From: Allium sativum | Lineage: Eukaryota; Streptophyta; Magnoliopsida; Asparagales; Amaryllidaceae | Length of the DNA stretch: 64,000 nt | Direction: 5' to 3' | Assembly: GCA_030737875.1 (NCBI GenBank) | Contig: CM060915.1 | Span: 568,710,577 to 568,774,576, forward strand | In this document: one piece after another, positions 23,590 to 36,278 of the stretch | Numbering within the stretch: the first letter of the stretch is position 1 | Layout of the letters: every line of letters begins with the position of its first letter | Position numbers and translations under genes: made by a program | The notes under the pieces: model-generated | Database searches by the model: none | Told to the model about the DNA's origin: nothing | Seen by the model: only the letters and a program-made list of their open reading frames with translations

Positions 23590-25870
23590 TATGAATTCGA
23601 CAATAGAAATTGATCGACAAATAAATATTTATTTTTATTTGTTGATTTAACAATGGGATTTGGTCGACAAATAAATATTTATTTTTATTTGTTGACCTTA
23701 TAATAGAAATTGGCACAACGAATAAAATATATCTTTATTTGTTTTCATTAAAGAGAATGGATCAAGAAAAAATATATTTTTTAATGTGAATTTGTTTACA
23801 TAAAAAAAAGAATGATTAAAAAGAATATATTTTAATATGAGGTTGTTTCATTAAAAAGAATGAAAACAAAAGATTTCATTTTTTTATGTAAAAATAGTTT
23901 TCAATCAAAAGTCATAATTTATTTGTCATTTCGATGTCAATAAAAGTAGCAACATTAAAAATCTCATTTTTAATGTAATATTATTTCAATAAATGAAGTA
24001 ACATTAAAATGTTATTTTTAATGTAATAGTATTTTCAATAAAAAAGAAGCAACGTAAAAAGATCATATTTTTATGTGTCCATTGTTTTCAATAGAAAGAC
24101 TTTGCATAAAAAATCACATTTTTAATGTGATTTAGATTTCATTGTAAAGATGAAGATAAAATGGATTTTATTTTTATTTTTATTTTCGTTTTTGGCAATG
24201 GAAAGTTTATAAATTAAAATTTCATTTTTATAGAAATTTTGTTCATTGTAATGAGAGAAAAAAAAAATTACATTTATATGTAAGGAAAAATGAACAGAAA
24301 AGAAATACATTTTTATTGTAATCAAAGATTAAGAATCACATTTTGGTTTACATATCATATGTAAATTAAAATTCATTTTAGAAGTAAAACTTTTGTTTAC
24401 ATTTTTTTTGTAAAAAAGACATGTTTTGGAAATCACAATGTTTGTTTACATTTTTATATGAAAATAAGAAATTATTTTCAGAAGTTACATTGTATTTGTA
24501 AATATATTTTGTAAATAAAAAGTTGTTCTTTTATTTGCATTCACCAATGCAAAGGTATATAGAAAATAAAATTATTCTTTTATTTGCATTTACCAATGTA
24601 AATATACATTAAAAATAAACTTGTTCTTTTGTTTGCATCTAAAAATGCAAATATATATTTAAAAATGAAACTTGTTCTCTTATTTGTATTTACGAATACA
24701 AATATATATATATATATATTAAAGTAAAATTTATTCTTTTATTTGCATTCACTTATGCAAATACATTTTGAAAATGAACGAACCTTTTTATTTGTGTTCC
24801 CAAACACAATTACATTATAGAAAATGAATGATCCTTTATGTTTGTGTTCTCAAACACAAATATAACATAGAAAATTAAAATGGTCTTTTTATTCGTGTTC
24901 TTAAACACAAATAAAACATAAAAAAATAAAAGAACATTTTTGTGTTCTCCAACACAAATATAACATGATTTTAAAGTAGTACATTTTTATTTTTATGTGC
25001 ATTTTCAATGCAAATATTTCATGAAATCAAAAGTTCACATTTTTGTTAACATTTCATAATGTAAACAATACAAGAAAATAAAAATTACGTTTTTGTTTGC
25101 ATTATACAATGCAAACGAAATGTAGAAAATAGAATATGCCTTTTTTATTTGCATTCTATCATGCAAATAAAACAAAGGAGATAAAATTACATTTTTGTTT
25201 GCAACTTCAGTTGCAAACAAACAAGAAATAAAAATTACATTTTGTTGCAAATTTTAGATGCAAACAAAATTTATTAAAAACAAAAGATACATTTTTGTTG
25301 CATGTTTTAAATGCGAACAAAGCATTAAAATAAAAGTTACATTTTTAATTATTTATTTACTTCGCTTGATGTAAATAAACATAAAATAAGAATTTGTTCT
25401 TTTATTTACATTTCTTGATGTAAATAAAACTAGAAATTTAATATTACATTTTTATTTGCATTACTCAACGCAAATAAAACATGAGAAAGAAAGATACATT
25501 TTCATTTGCAATTCTTAATGCAAATAAATTGTGAAATGAAAAAGTTACAATTTTTATTTACATTCCTCTATGTAAATAAACATCAAATAAAAAGGTTGAA
25601 TCTTTATTTGCATTCTCTATTGCAAATAAAGCATGAAATGAATAGTTATATTTTGTGTTATTATTTATATCCCCATTACGAATGGAATTAAAAGATTACA
25701 TTTTTCTTTTCATTTATTTACAATGAAAAGAACTGAAATAAAGATTATATTTTTATCATCATTTTTGATGCGATAAAAGAATAGAAATAAAGATTACATT
25801 TTTATTGACATTTTACATGCGATAAAAAGAACAAGAATAAAAGAGATATTTTTATCATCGTGTTATATAT
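23590..25870 (+). repeat. Tandem array of covarying short hairpins in the 5' LTR
   Basis: About 35-40 short inverted repeats follow each other at roughly 45-60-bp spacing. Arms are 8-11 bp with loops of 3-10 bases. Perfect examples are ATTTGTATT/AATACAAAT (24682-24703), TTTGTGTT/AACACAAA (24841-24860), TTGTTTGCAAC/GTTGCAAACAA (25195-25220), TTTATTTACAT/ATGTAAATAAA (25401-25428), TTTATTTGC/GCAAATAAA (25451-25478) and CTTTTCATT/AATGAAAAG (25706-25730). Arm sequences differ among units while pairing is kept. Confidence 0.92.
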
Positions 25871-28804
25871 TGTGTATTACACTGCCATAGGCAAGTTACC
25901 TGACTTGTTTATGTGATTGGGTCGATAATTTTCACACATCGCCCAAGTGCACAAATAATTTATTATTTGTTTGTTGGTTGAAACCCCACACGGGTGTTGG
26001 GATGAAAATTAACATACACTAATCCCAATATTTAGTTGTATGTTGATCGTTAGATCGACAGGCTGCGATGAGCGTTATTATTTAATTTTAACGCTTACGC
26101 AGTGGAATTTACACTTTGGATGATTTGATGATTATATTGTTATCGTCATATATATGATGTGTGTGAAATCCATATAATCCAAATTATATGGTAAATGATT
26201 GAGTCGCATTTCGATTCAGATGATCTTTTAAATAAGAGTATTCTTACACTAGAAATTCTTTTATATAAAGGATATATTTTCATAAAAAGATATTTTAGTT
26301 AAGTATATTTTTAAGATAAAGAATATGTGTAAAAGGTAAAAATATGTAATATGAAGAATACTTTCCAATTAGAATCTTTTGTATAAAGAGCATTTTAATG
26401 ATTATTTTAAAATATTTTTTTTAATAACGAATTAATATTAAAAGGGAAATCCTTTAATTAAGATTATTAGAATTTGTAATTATATTTCATGATATGAGAT
26501 ACATTGAGATGTGAAGTGGATTTTTCGTGGACGGTGTTTTTAAATGACATTCGTCCTTTAATCCAATTTACATTGAAATTACTATTTGGAATTTATAAAT
26601 CTATTGTATAGATTTAAAAAGAGTATTTTCTAAAAATCAAGTTTTTCAATTTAATATATTAAATTGGAATTAAGTGGAAATTCTATTGGTAATAATCGAG
26701 ATGGGCTTCTGTAATAGAAGACCGATATTATATATGGAATTTAAGAGGCTTTGCCGTTATTCCATGTATATTGTTAGCCCGATACAGAAATTTATATCGA
26801 TTATGTACTGATTGATTTCTGTGGAATTCCATATTTAGGAAATTGATTTGTGGGTTTATCGTGAACTGTGTTTTAAATGACACGAGTTCTTTAACCCGTT
26901 TAAAAGAAGATTTATTCTTTAAATAAATGATCTGTGAAAATGATTTTTGATATTAAATCAAATTCAGAATTTTTAATAAATCTTTTAAGGAAGATTTATG
27001 ATTTAATTTATTAGTTTATCTTTGATAAAATTAATGAGAGTCTTTTAAAATATGAATATCTTATTAAAAGAATATTCTGAGTTGGAATGTGGCGTAATGT
27101 GTGATTTTCCAATATTAGATTTTTAAATCCCAATTACGCGAGTTATTCAGAAAGACCGGATTTAACCCATTCTGAATAATCATCACGACGATCAAGAGTC
27201 GAAGATGAAGACGGTGGTAGAAGACCGAAGGTTTTCACATCGTTGGGATGATGATGACTGGTATCTTGAATTGGGACAGTACATTCCAAGGCAAGGTATT
27301 TGGTAATGATCGTCCAAACGTATTTGGAGATCGACGGACACGTTGTTTCGCTCAGACCCAGAGCGGACTTGTAAATGGATTGCGTGTCTGACATTGTATT
27401 CTTTTCTACTGTATTTGTTGAACGCTACTGATTATATATTTCTGTTTGGTGGTGGAGAATTTATTCTTCACTTAACCCCCTTCTCTAAGACGTATGAGCT
27501 TAGAGGTTATATATATATGGGTAGATGATCAATGATATGGTAGAGTCTGACAATGTGGCATGCTAAGATGCAATTGATCAAGGCTTTGTTGAAAAGCAGG
27601 CCTTGTGGTTGATGATCAAAGCACAGTCTATTTAGGCATAACTTTGTGTATATCGTGACTTCGCGAGCCTCACAGCCCGGTAGAGTCTAAAACGGGAGAA
27701 GGGAACGCATGGAGTGCACGCATTTCTTTCTAGCTAGAGTAGTGCCAGGGACCTACCAGCGCTGGCATTTATTCATTGTGGTTGTTGGATTTTTCGAGGC
27801 CTCGGTTTATGCGGTCGCCACTGGCCGTATTATAGGTCCAAAAGGACCGGGGAGCGTGTGTTCAGGAATTGCCAATCCATTAAGCGTTAACGTATGGACC
27901 GGCCCTGCAGGATCCAAGGGTTAGACAGAGTACCAATCCTGGGGCATTTGCTTGAGTGCCTCGAATCGGTAAGGATCTCCTCCCTAGCCTTGACTCAAAT
28001 GGAAACCCAAATTTCCAATACGACATCACGCGGTTTTGATTGTATACCTATATATGGCGACATAGTGGGATGGGGGCACTCATGCCGTCTAGGATTGATA
28101 CATTTACTTTGATGTATTTCAAATTGGTTGCACACTATTATTATATAATACCGTTTTTATCGTATCAAGCATCTTTTGATCATTATAAGGTAAAACCCTA
28201 TCCTCCGGTTTGCGTTGCATTGTGTGATGGGACTTGGGTCTTATAATGGTTTCATTTTTTCTAAAAAGCATTGCGTTATTTTGACGTTTTACCTTAGTCA
28301 TGCACTGGCAATCCATAGGAGAAAACCTGTTCCGCGAAAGTGGCGTGGTCCTGTGATTAGCCTTATTATATTATATAGGTTAAGTAGAATTCTCACACCA
28401 GTCCCACGACTGACCTGTAGTTTGTTTCATTTTGCAAACTCGGGTGCCCTCTTTCCACACGAGCAGTCGAGTAGCTTATTTGGCAAATATATAAAACAAG
28501 ATCCTGGATTGAAGACTGAAGCTGTGGCCAGAATGTTGATAGCCTTCCGCTGAGATTAGTTCCACTGCAATGTTTTTTTTTTTTTTTGTATTTATCTTCC
28601 GCTGTAATTATAGTCCAATGTACTCTGATATGTATATTCTGTACTCTGATGTAACATTTATTATAGTGTTATAAAAGTCTTCTGTTATCTGTTGTAATGT
28701 GTTGTATGCCCAAAGTTAAAGTATTCGTAGGTTTCCACTTTTTGGATCAGACCTGTGTGGTTTATGGTCGATTCAAAGGGCGGGGATTTGCGGGTCTTTA
28801 CAGT

Positions 28805-28818
28805 TGGTATCAGAGCTC
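28805..28818 (+). promoter_or_regulatory. Primer binding site, initiator-Met tRNA type
   Basis: TGGTATCAGAGCTC starts two bases after the 5' LTR. TGGTATCAGAGC is the standard complement of the 3' end of plant initiator methionine tRNA used to prime minus-strand synthesis. Confidence 0.95.
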
Positions 28819-28866
28819 TGGTTAGCCCAAATCTTTGGGGTACAACTTGTTAGAACCGAACAAAAG

Positions 28867-28985
28867 ACTCATCAGAGATTGGATTAGTAATATCCAATAA
28901 GAATACTCATTAGAGATAGGATCAGCAGTATCCTAGAATGAGTAAACTCATTAGAGATGGGGTTAGTAATGCCCTAGAACGAGTT
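28867..28985 (+). repeat. Three tandem copies of a 38-41-bp unit
   Basis: Copies start at 28867, 28905 and 28946. Each has ACTCAT-AGAGAT, then GG-TTAG or GGATCAG, then a CC(T)A-AA/GAA-A end. They are the only repeated structure in the tiny internal region. Confidence 0.85.
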
Positions 28986-29151
28986 AAGAGTTACGAATTT
29001 ATAATTAACGTATTTTTGGTATTTATAATCTATTCTTTGATATATGATTTTTATATATATTTTGAAAAGATAATTAACCATTAAAATTTAAAATTAAGAT
29101 AGTTAATTTTACAATTTTTAGCTACGTTCTTTTCGAGGACGAAAAGTTTTT

Positions 29152-29163
29152 AAGTGGGGGCGA
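29152..29163 (+). promoter_or_regulatory. Polypurine tract of the giant-LTR element
   Basis: AAGTGGGGGCGA ends one base before the TG of the 3' LTR and follows a TTTTAAGTGGGGG context typical of gypsy elements. It is the expected plus-strand primer site. Confidence 0.9.
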
Positions 29164-29164
29164 T

Positions 29165-32100
29165 TGTAACAACCCGCAAAAATCAGGACCAATTTAAAAT
29201 TTTTATTTTAGAAAATTTTAATGAATTTTGACAATATTAAATAATTTATTTAAATAATAATGATCACAAATTTGATTTAAATCGAAGTTAGAATGAATGA
29301 TTTAATTTTAATTAACAAAAGAGTTAGAAATAGCGCGGTAGTTTGAAAAGTCAAACTTGAACTTTGACTGACCGTACAGGATGCAAAATTTAACGGATTT
29401 TAGTAAAACCAAAAATATTAGAATCTATTTAAAAATATCTTTCAAACGAATCCGAAAAATTGAAATTTCATAGCGGAAATCAAAAGTTATGGCCAATTCA
29501 ATATTTAGAAAGGTCGCTATGAAATTTATAAAGGTCAAAATGCTACTTTTTGCATACGAAGGAATTTGAACTCGAAACCACTTCCATTGAGTTCAGAATG
29601 ATGTTTCTACATTGAAAAACAGTAAACACTTATATATTTTGAGTTTCGGGATTTATTTGTTTAAAAATATATTTTTAATATTAAATATATTGGCCTTAAA
29701 AATAGTCATTTTTCAAACGACCTCGGTTTTCGACGAAATCACTTTTGTTGGAACCGGAATGTCAAATTATTGCTAGGTTTCAATTTTCAGAATTTTTCGA
29801 ATTAATATGTAAGCGTGGCGAAATAAAATGTGTTTTGACTATTTACAGTTAAATTTAAACGCCTTAAAAATAGCCATTTTTCGAACAGTCTCAGAATTCG
29901 ACGAAAATAATTTTGTTGGATTCGTATCATCATAAGAAAGCTAAAAATATTTTTTTTAGAATTTTTAGAGGTCGTATGTGGCCCCGGCATATTTAAATGT
30001 ACGGTAGGAATTAAATAATTAATTTAATATTGTATTTTCAAGTAAAACCGAAAAAACTGCTGTATATTTCGGAATTGGACCTTGGGACATAGCCCATCGC
30101 GTTCAGAAGGCCTCAAAACGTTAAGATCGACAGTAAGCAGGCCCAAATCGGAGAAAGTCCGAAAATCCACCTTTTTAGCACAAATTTCGAAATTTAATAT
30201 TAAAATATTATATAAAATTTCGGCTGAAACCCTAATTTGGCATGGCCAGCCGCCGCCCAGTTTTCAATGGCCAGAATTGTCCGATTTTCAAACCTTAATA
30301 ACTTTTGATCCGTTCGACGAAAATTGACGTATGACCTACCAAATCGAAGAGAATTCAGAGAGCTACAAATCTATACGGTTAAGATCGGATTTTGGTGCAC
30401 GGATTTCGCGATTTTCGTCCGAGAAGGGGCTGCGGTTTTTATTGGTTTGCGGGCCCTAGGAGAGGTCGAGGTCGACGGGGTTGATGGTGTAGGTGGCTCT
30501 TGGCATGGCGGTCGCGGTGGTGGTGTTGGATCGGCGAACGGTGGCTTAGAGGGTGGTGCGTGCAAAAGAGGAAGAGGCCGACGATGGGTTTCATGTACAG
30601 AGAACGGCCAACGTAGAACAAGGAAGAGAAGGTCCGAACATTTTTAATTATTATTTTATATTTAAATTGTCCGATCTTTAAAAATTCATAACTCTCTCAT
30701 ACGAGGTCCGATTGACGAACCGTAAATTGCGTTGGAATCACAAAATTAAGAGCTCCGCGGTGGCGCAGACCGCAGCTGAAAAGGAGACAGCCAAATTTCA
30801 ATGTGAGAATTCTAATTTTAATCATTTAATTAATTATTAATTATTTTCTCGCATTAAAGAAAATTGTATTGTCATATAAATTCAGATCTGGAGGTCACGT
30901 GTGGTTTGGATTGATAATTGTTGCTTGTTGAATGCTTGTTGTTCATGATATGCTAAATCCACTTTGAATTGTAAATATTTTATCTGCGGTTGGAAAATGG
31001 GATCTAAAATTAGATCAAAACATTTATTCAGATCTAGTTGGAAAAGTTTATTTTATGTTATTAAAATAATATTTTTATTATTCTGAATTCAACAATATAA
31101 ATTGATCAACAAATAAATATTTATTTTTATTTGTTGATTTAACAATGGGATTTGGCCGACAAATAAATATTTATTTTTATTTGTTGACCTTATAATAGAA
31201 ATTGGCACAACGAATAAAATATATCTTTATTTGTTTACATTAAAGAGAATGGATCAAGAAAAAATATATTTTTTAATGTGAATTTGTTTACATAAAAAAA
31301 AGAATGATTAAAAAGAATATATTTTAATATGAGGTTGTTTCATTAAAAAGAATGAAAACAAAAGATTTCATTTTTTTATGTAAAAATAGTTTTCAATCAA
31401 AAGTCATAATTTATTTGTCATTTTGATGTCAATAAAAGTAGCAACATTAAAAATCTCATTTTTAATGTAATATTATTTCAATAAATGAAGTAACATTAAA
31501 ATGTTATTTTTAATGTAATAGTATTTTCAATAAAAAAGAAGCAACGTAAAAAGATCATATTTTTATGTGTCCATTGTTTTCAATAGAAAGACTTTGCATA
31601 AAAAATCACATTTTTAATGTGATTTAGATTTCATTGTAAAGATGAAGATAAAATGGATTTTATTTTTATTTTCGTTTTTGGCAATGGAAAGTTTATAAAT
31701 TAAAATTGCATTTTTATAGAAATTTTGTTCATTGCAATGAGAGAAAAAAAATTACATTTATATGTAAGGAAAAATGAACAAAAAAGAATTACATTTTTAT
31801 TGTAATCAAAGATTATGAATCACATTTTGGTTTACATATCATATGTAAATTAAAATTCATTTTAGAAGTAAAACTTTTGTTTACATTTTTTTTGTAAAAA
31901 AGACATGTTTTGGAAATCACAATGTTTGTTTACATTTTTATATGAAAATAAGAAATTATTTTCAAAAGTTACATTATATTTGTAAATATATTTTGTAAAT
32001 AAAAAGTTGTTCTTTTATTTGCATTCACCAATGCAAAGGTATATTGAAAATAAAATTATTCTTTTATTTGCATTTACCAATGTAAATATACATTAAAAAT

Positions 32101-35100
32101 AAACTTGTTCTTTTGTTTGCATCTAAAAATGCAAATATATATTTAAAAATGAAACTTGTTCTCCTATTTGTATTTACGAATACAAATATATATATATATA
32201 TATTAAAGTAAAATTTATTCTTTTATTTGCATTCACTTATGCAAATACATTTTGAAAATGAACGAACCTTTTTATTTGTGTTACCAAACACAATTACATT
32301 ATAGAAAATGAATGATCCTTTATGTTTGTGTTCTCAAACACAAATATAACATAGAAAATTAAAATGGTCTTTTTATTCGTGTTCTTAAACACAAATAAAA
32401 CATAAAAAAATAAAAGAACATTTTTGTGTTCTCCAACACAAATATAACATGATTTTAAAGTAGTACATTTTTATTTTTATGTGCATTTTCAATGCAAATA
32501 TTTCATGAAATCAAAAGTTCACATTTTTGTTAACATTTCATAATGTAAACAATACAAGAAAATAAAAATTACATTTTTGTTTGCATTCTACAATGCAAAC
32601 GAAATGTAGAAAATAGAATATGCCTTTTTTATTTGCATTCTATCATGCAAATAAAACAAAGGAGATAAAATTACATTTTTGTTTGCAACTTCAGTTGCAA
32701 ACAAACAAGAAATAAAAGTTACATTTTGTTGCAAATTTTAGATGCAAACAAAATTTATTAAAAACAAAAGATACATTTTTGTTGCATGTTTTAAATGTGA
32801 ACAAAGCATTAAAATAAAAGTTACATTTTTAATTATTTATTTTCTTCGCTTGATGTAAATAAACATAAAATAAGAATTTGTTCTTTTATTTACATTTCTT
32901 GATGTAAATAAAACTAGAAATTTAATATTACATTTTTATTTGCATTACTCAACGCAAATAAAACATGAGAAAGAAAGATACATTTTCATTTGCAATTCTT
33001 AATGCAAATAAATTGTGAAATGAAAAAGTTACAATTTTTATTTACATTCCTCTATGTAAATAAACATCAAATAAAAAGGTTGAATCTTTATTTGCATTCT
33101 CTATTGCAAATAAAGCATGATATGAATAGTTATATTTTGTGTTATTATTTATATCCCCATTACGAATGGAATTAAAAGATTACATTTTTCTTTTCATTTA
33201 TTTACAATGAAAAGAACTGAAATAAAGATTATATTTTTATCATCATTTTTGATGCGATAAAAGAATAGAAATAAAGATTACATTTTTATTGACATTTTAC
33301 ATGCGATAAAAAGAACAAGAATAAAAGAGATATTTTTATCATCGTGTTATATATTGTGTATTACACTGCCATAGGCAAGTTACCTGACTTGTTTATGTGA
33401 TTGGGTCGATAATTTTCACACATCGCCCAAGTGCACAAATAATTTATTATTTGTTTGTTGGTTGAAACCCCACACGGGTGTTGGGATGAAAATTAACATA
33501 TACTAATCCCAATATTTAGTTGTATGTTGATCGTTAGATCGACAGGCTGCGATGAGCGTTATTATTTAATTTTAACGCTTACGCAGTGGAATTTACACTT
33601 TGGATGATTTGATGATTATATTGTTATCGTCATATATATGATGTGTGTGAAATCCATATAATCCAAATTATATGGTAAATGATTGAGTCGCATTTCGATT
33701 CAGATGATCTTTTAAATAAGAGTATTCTTACGCTAGAAATTCTTTTATATAAAGGATATATTTTCATAAAAAGATATTTTAGTTAAGTATATTTTTAAGA
33801 TAAAGAATATGTGTAAAAGGTAAAAATATGTAATATGAAGAATACTTTCCAATTAGAATCTTTTGTATAAAGAGCATTTTAATGATTATTTTAAAATATT
33901 TTTTTTAATAACGAATTAATATTAAAAGGGAAATCCTTTAATTAAGATTATTAGAATTTGCAATTATATTTCATGATATGAGATACATTGAGATGTGAAG
34001 TGGATTTTTCGTGGACGGTGTTTTTAAATGACATTCGTCCTTTAATCCAATTTACATTGAAATTACTATTTGGAATTTATAAATCTATTGTATAGATTTA
34101 AAAAGAGTATTTTCTAAAAATCAAGTTTTTCAATTTAATATATTAAATTGGAATTAAGTGGAAATTCTATTGGTAATAATCGAGATGGGCTTCTGTAATA
34201 GAAGACCGATATTATATATGGAATTTAAGAGGCTTTGCCGTTATTCCATGTATATTGTTAGCCCGATACAGAAATTTATATCGATTATGTACTGATTGAT
34301 TTCTGTGGAATTCCATATTTAGGAAATTGATTTGTGGGTTTATCGTGAACTGTGTTTTAAATGACACGAGTTCTTTAACCCGTTTAAAAGAAGATTTATT
34401 CTTTAAATAAATGATCTGTGAAAATGATTTTTGATATTAAATCAAATTCAGAATTTTTAATAAATCTTTTAAGGAAGATTTATGATTTAATTTATTAGTT
34501 TATCTTTGATAAACTTAATGTGAATCTTTCAAAATATGAATATCTTATTAAAAGAATATTCTGAGTTGGAATGTGGCGTAATGTGTGATTTTCCAATATT
34601 TGATTTTTAAATCCCACTTACGCGAGTTATTCAGAAAGACCGGGCTTAACCCATTCTGAATAATCATCACGACGATCAAGAGTCGAAGATGAAGACGGTG
34701 GTAGAAGACCGAAGGTTTTCACATCATTGGGATGATGATGACTGGTATCTTGAATTGGGACAGTACATTCCAAGGCAAGGTATTTGGTAATGATAGTCCA
34801 AACGTATTTGGAGATCGACAGACACATTGTTTCGCTCAGACCCAGAGCGAACTTGTAAATGGATTGCGTGTCTGACATTGTATTCTTTTCTACTGTATTT
34901 GTTGAACGCTACTGATTATATATTTCTGTTTGGTGGTGGAGAATTTATTCTTCACTTAACCCCCTTCTCTAAGACGTATGAGCTTAGAGGTTATATATAT
35001 ATATGGGTAGATGATCAATGATATGGTAGAGTCTGACAATGTGGCATGCTAAGATGCAATTGATCAAGGCTTTGTTGAAAAGCAGGCCTTGTGGTTGATG

Positions 35101-36278
35101 ATCAAAGCACAGTCTATTTAGGCATAACTTTGTGTATATCGTGACTTCGCGAGCCTCACAGCCCGGTAGAGTCTAAAACGGGAGAAGGGAACGCAGGGAG
35201 TGCACACGTTTCTTTCTAGCTAGAGTAGTGCCAGGGACCTACCAGCGCTGGCATTTATTCATTGTGGTTGTTGGATTTTTCGAGGCCTCGGTTTATGCGG
35301 TCGCCACTGGCCGTATTATAGGTCCAAAAGGACCGGGGAGCGTGTGTTCAGGAATTGCCAATCCATTAAGCGTTAACGTATGGACCGGCCCTGCAGGATC
35401 CAAGGGTTGGACAGAGTACCAATCCTGGGGCATTTGCTAGAGTGCCTCGAATCAGTAAGGATCTCCTCCCTAGCCTTGACTCAGATGGAAACCCAAATTT
35501 CCAATACGATATCACGCGGTTTTGATTGTATACCTATATATGGCGACATAGTGGGATGGGGCACTCATGCCGTCTAGGATTGATACATTTACTTTGATGT
35601 ATTTCAAATTGGTTGCACACTATTATTATATAATACCGTGTTTATCGTATCAAGCATCTTTTGATCATTATAAGGTAAAACCATATCCTCCGGTTTGCGT
35701 TGCATTGTGTGATGGGACTTGGGTCTTATAATGGTTTCATTTTTCTAAAAAGCATTGCGTTATTTTGACGTTTTACCTTAGTCATGCACTGGCAATCCAT
35801 AGGAGAAAACCCGTTCCGTGAAAGTGGCGTGGTCCTGTGATTAGCCTTATTATATTATATAGGTTAAGTAGAATTCTCACACCAGTCCCACGACTGACCT
35901 GTAGTTTGTTTCACTTTGCAAACTCGGGTGCCCTCTTTCCACACGGGCAGTCGAGTAGCTTATTTGGCAGATATATAAAACAAGATCCTGGATTGAAGAC
36001 TGAAGCTGTGGCCAGAATGTTGATAGCCTTCCACTGAGATTAGTTCCGCTGCAATTTTTTTTTGTATTTATCTTCCGCTGTAATTATAGTCCAATGTACT
36101 CTGATATTGATATTCTGTACTCTGATGTAACATTTATTATAGTGTTATAAAAGTCTTCTGTTATCTGTTGTAATGTGTTGTATGCCCAAAGTTAAAGTAT
36201 TCGTAGGTTTCCACTTTTTGGATCAAACCTGTGTGGTTTATGGTCGATTCAAAGGGCGGGGATTTGCGGGTCTTTACA
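29165..36278 (+). repeat. 3' giant LTR (7114 bp)
   Basis: Collinear with the 5' LTR over its full length. It is 35 bp shorter through small indels, for example a loss of 12 bp near 30776 and a shortened T-run near 36054. It carries the same module, GC-rich island and hairpin array, and ends TTTACA directly before the TATAG duplication. Confidence 0.95.
31080..33345 (+). repeat. Hairpin array in the 3' LTR
   Basis: This is the counterpart of the 5' LTR array, in the same unit order. A few units differ by a substitution in one arm, for example TTTACTTCGC against TTTTCTTCGC near 32845. Those differences show what individual mutations look like before any arm-to-arm correction. Confidence 0.9.

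Larger units (their letters stand above)
21654..28802 (+). repeat. 5' giant LTR (7149 bp)
   Basis: Bounded by TGTAACAACCC and TCTTTACA. In order it holds: a duplicated ACGACCTCGG/TTCGACGAAA module (22186-22470); a GC-rich island (about 22880-23110); the hairpin array (about 23590-25870); a segment with CCCGTTTAAA-like motifs (26500-27100); a TATA-like TTATATATATAT at about 27507; and a 3' part with the TTCCGCTG word near 28598. No frame is recognisably coding. Confidence 0.95.
28803..29164 (+). other. 362-bp internal region of the giant-LTR element
   Basis: Only the primer site, a triple direct repeat (about 28867-28985), AT-rich spacer, a TTCGAGGACGAA relic and the polypurine tract are present. 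There is no open frame of note. Packaging or dimerisation signals would be expected in this part of the RNA, but none can be identified by sequence alone. Confidence 0.9.
21654..36278 (+). mobile_element. Complete giant-LTR retrotransposon with a 362-bp non-coding internal region
   Basis: Two direct copies of about 7.1 kb flank a 362-bp centre. Each copy starts TGTAACAACCCGC and ends GGGTCTTTACA. An initiator-Met tRNA primer site follows the first copy and a polypurine tract precedes the second. Perfect TATAG duplications border the whole 14,625 bp, so this is one integrated element and not a segmental duplication. LTRs make up 97.5% of it. The LTR copies differ by only about 1-3% by eye, so the insertion is fairly recent. 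No gag or pol sequence exists anywhere in it; mobilisation must have used proteins from another element. The TTCGAGGACGAA sequence before the polypurine tract resembles the 3' end of Ty3/gypsy chromovirus polyproteins, which suggests that ancestry. Confidence 0.95.

Noticed and set aside
23590..25870. CRISPR-like array
   Set aside because: Units are degenerate hairpins without constant repeats or unique spacers, in a plant retrotransposon LTR.
27143..28553. Several 60-112-codon frames in the LTR 3' part (for example 28215-28553)
   Set aside because: Most are disrupted or altered in the other LTR by single indels; no family resemblance.
28805..28818. Part of a tRNA gene
   Set aside because: TGGTATCAGAGC is a primer binding site complementary to a tRNA 3' end; no cloverleaf or A/B boxes are present.
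21654..36278. Recent tandem segmental duplication of 7.1 kb
   Set aside because: PBS, PPT, TG...CA ends and a TATAG target duplication show these are LTRs of one element.
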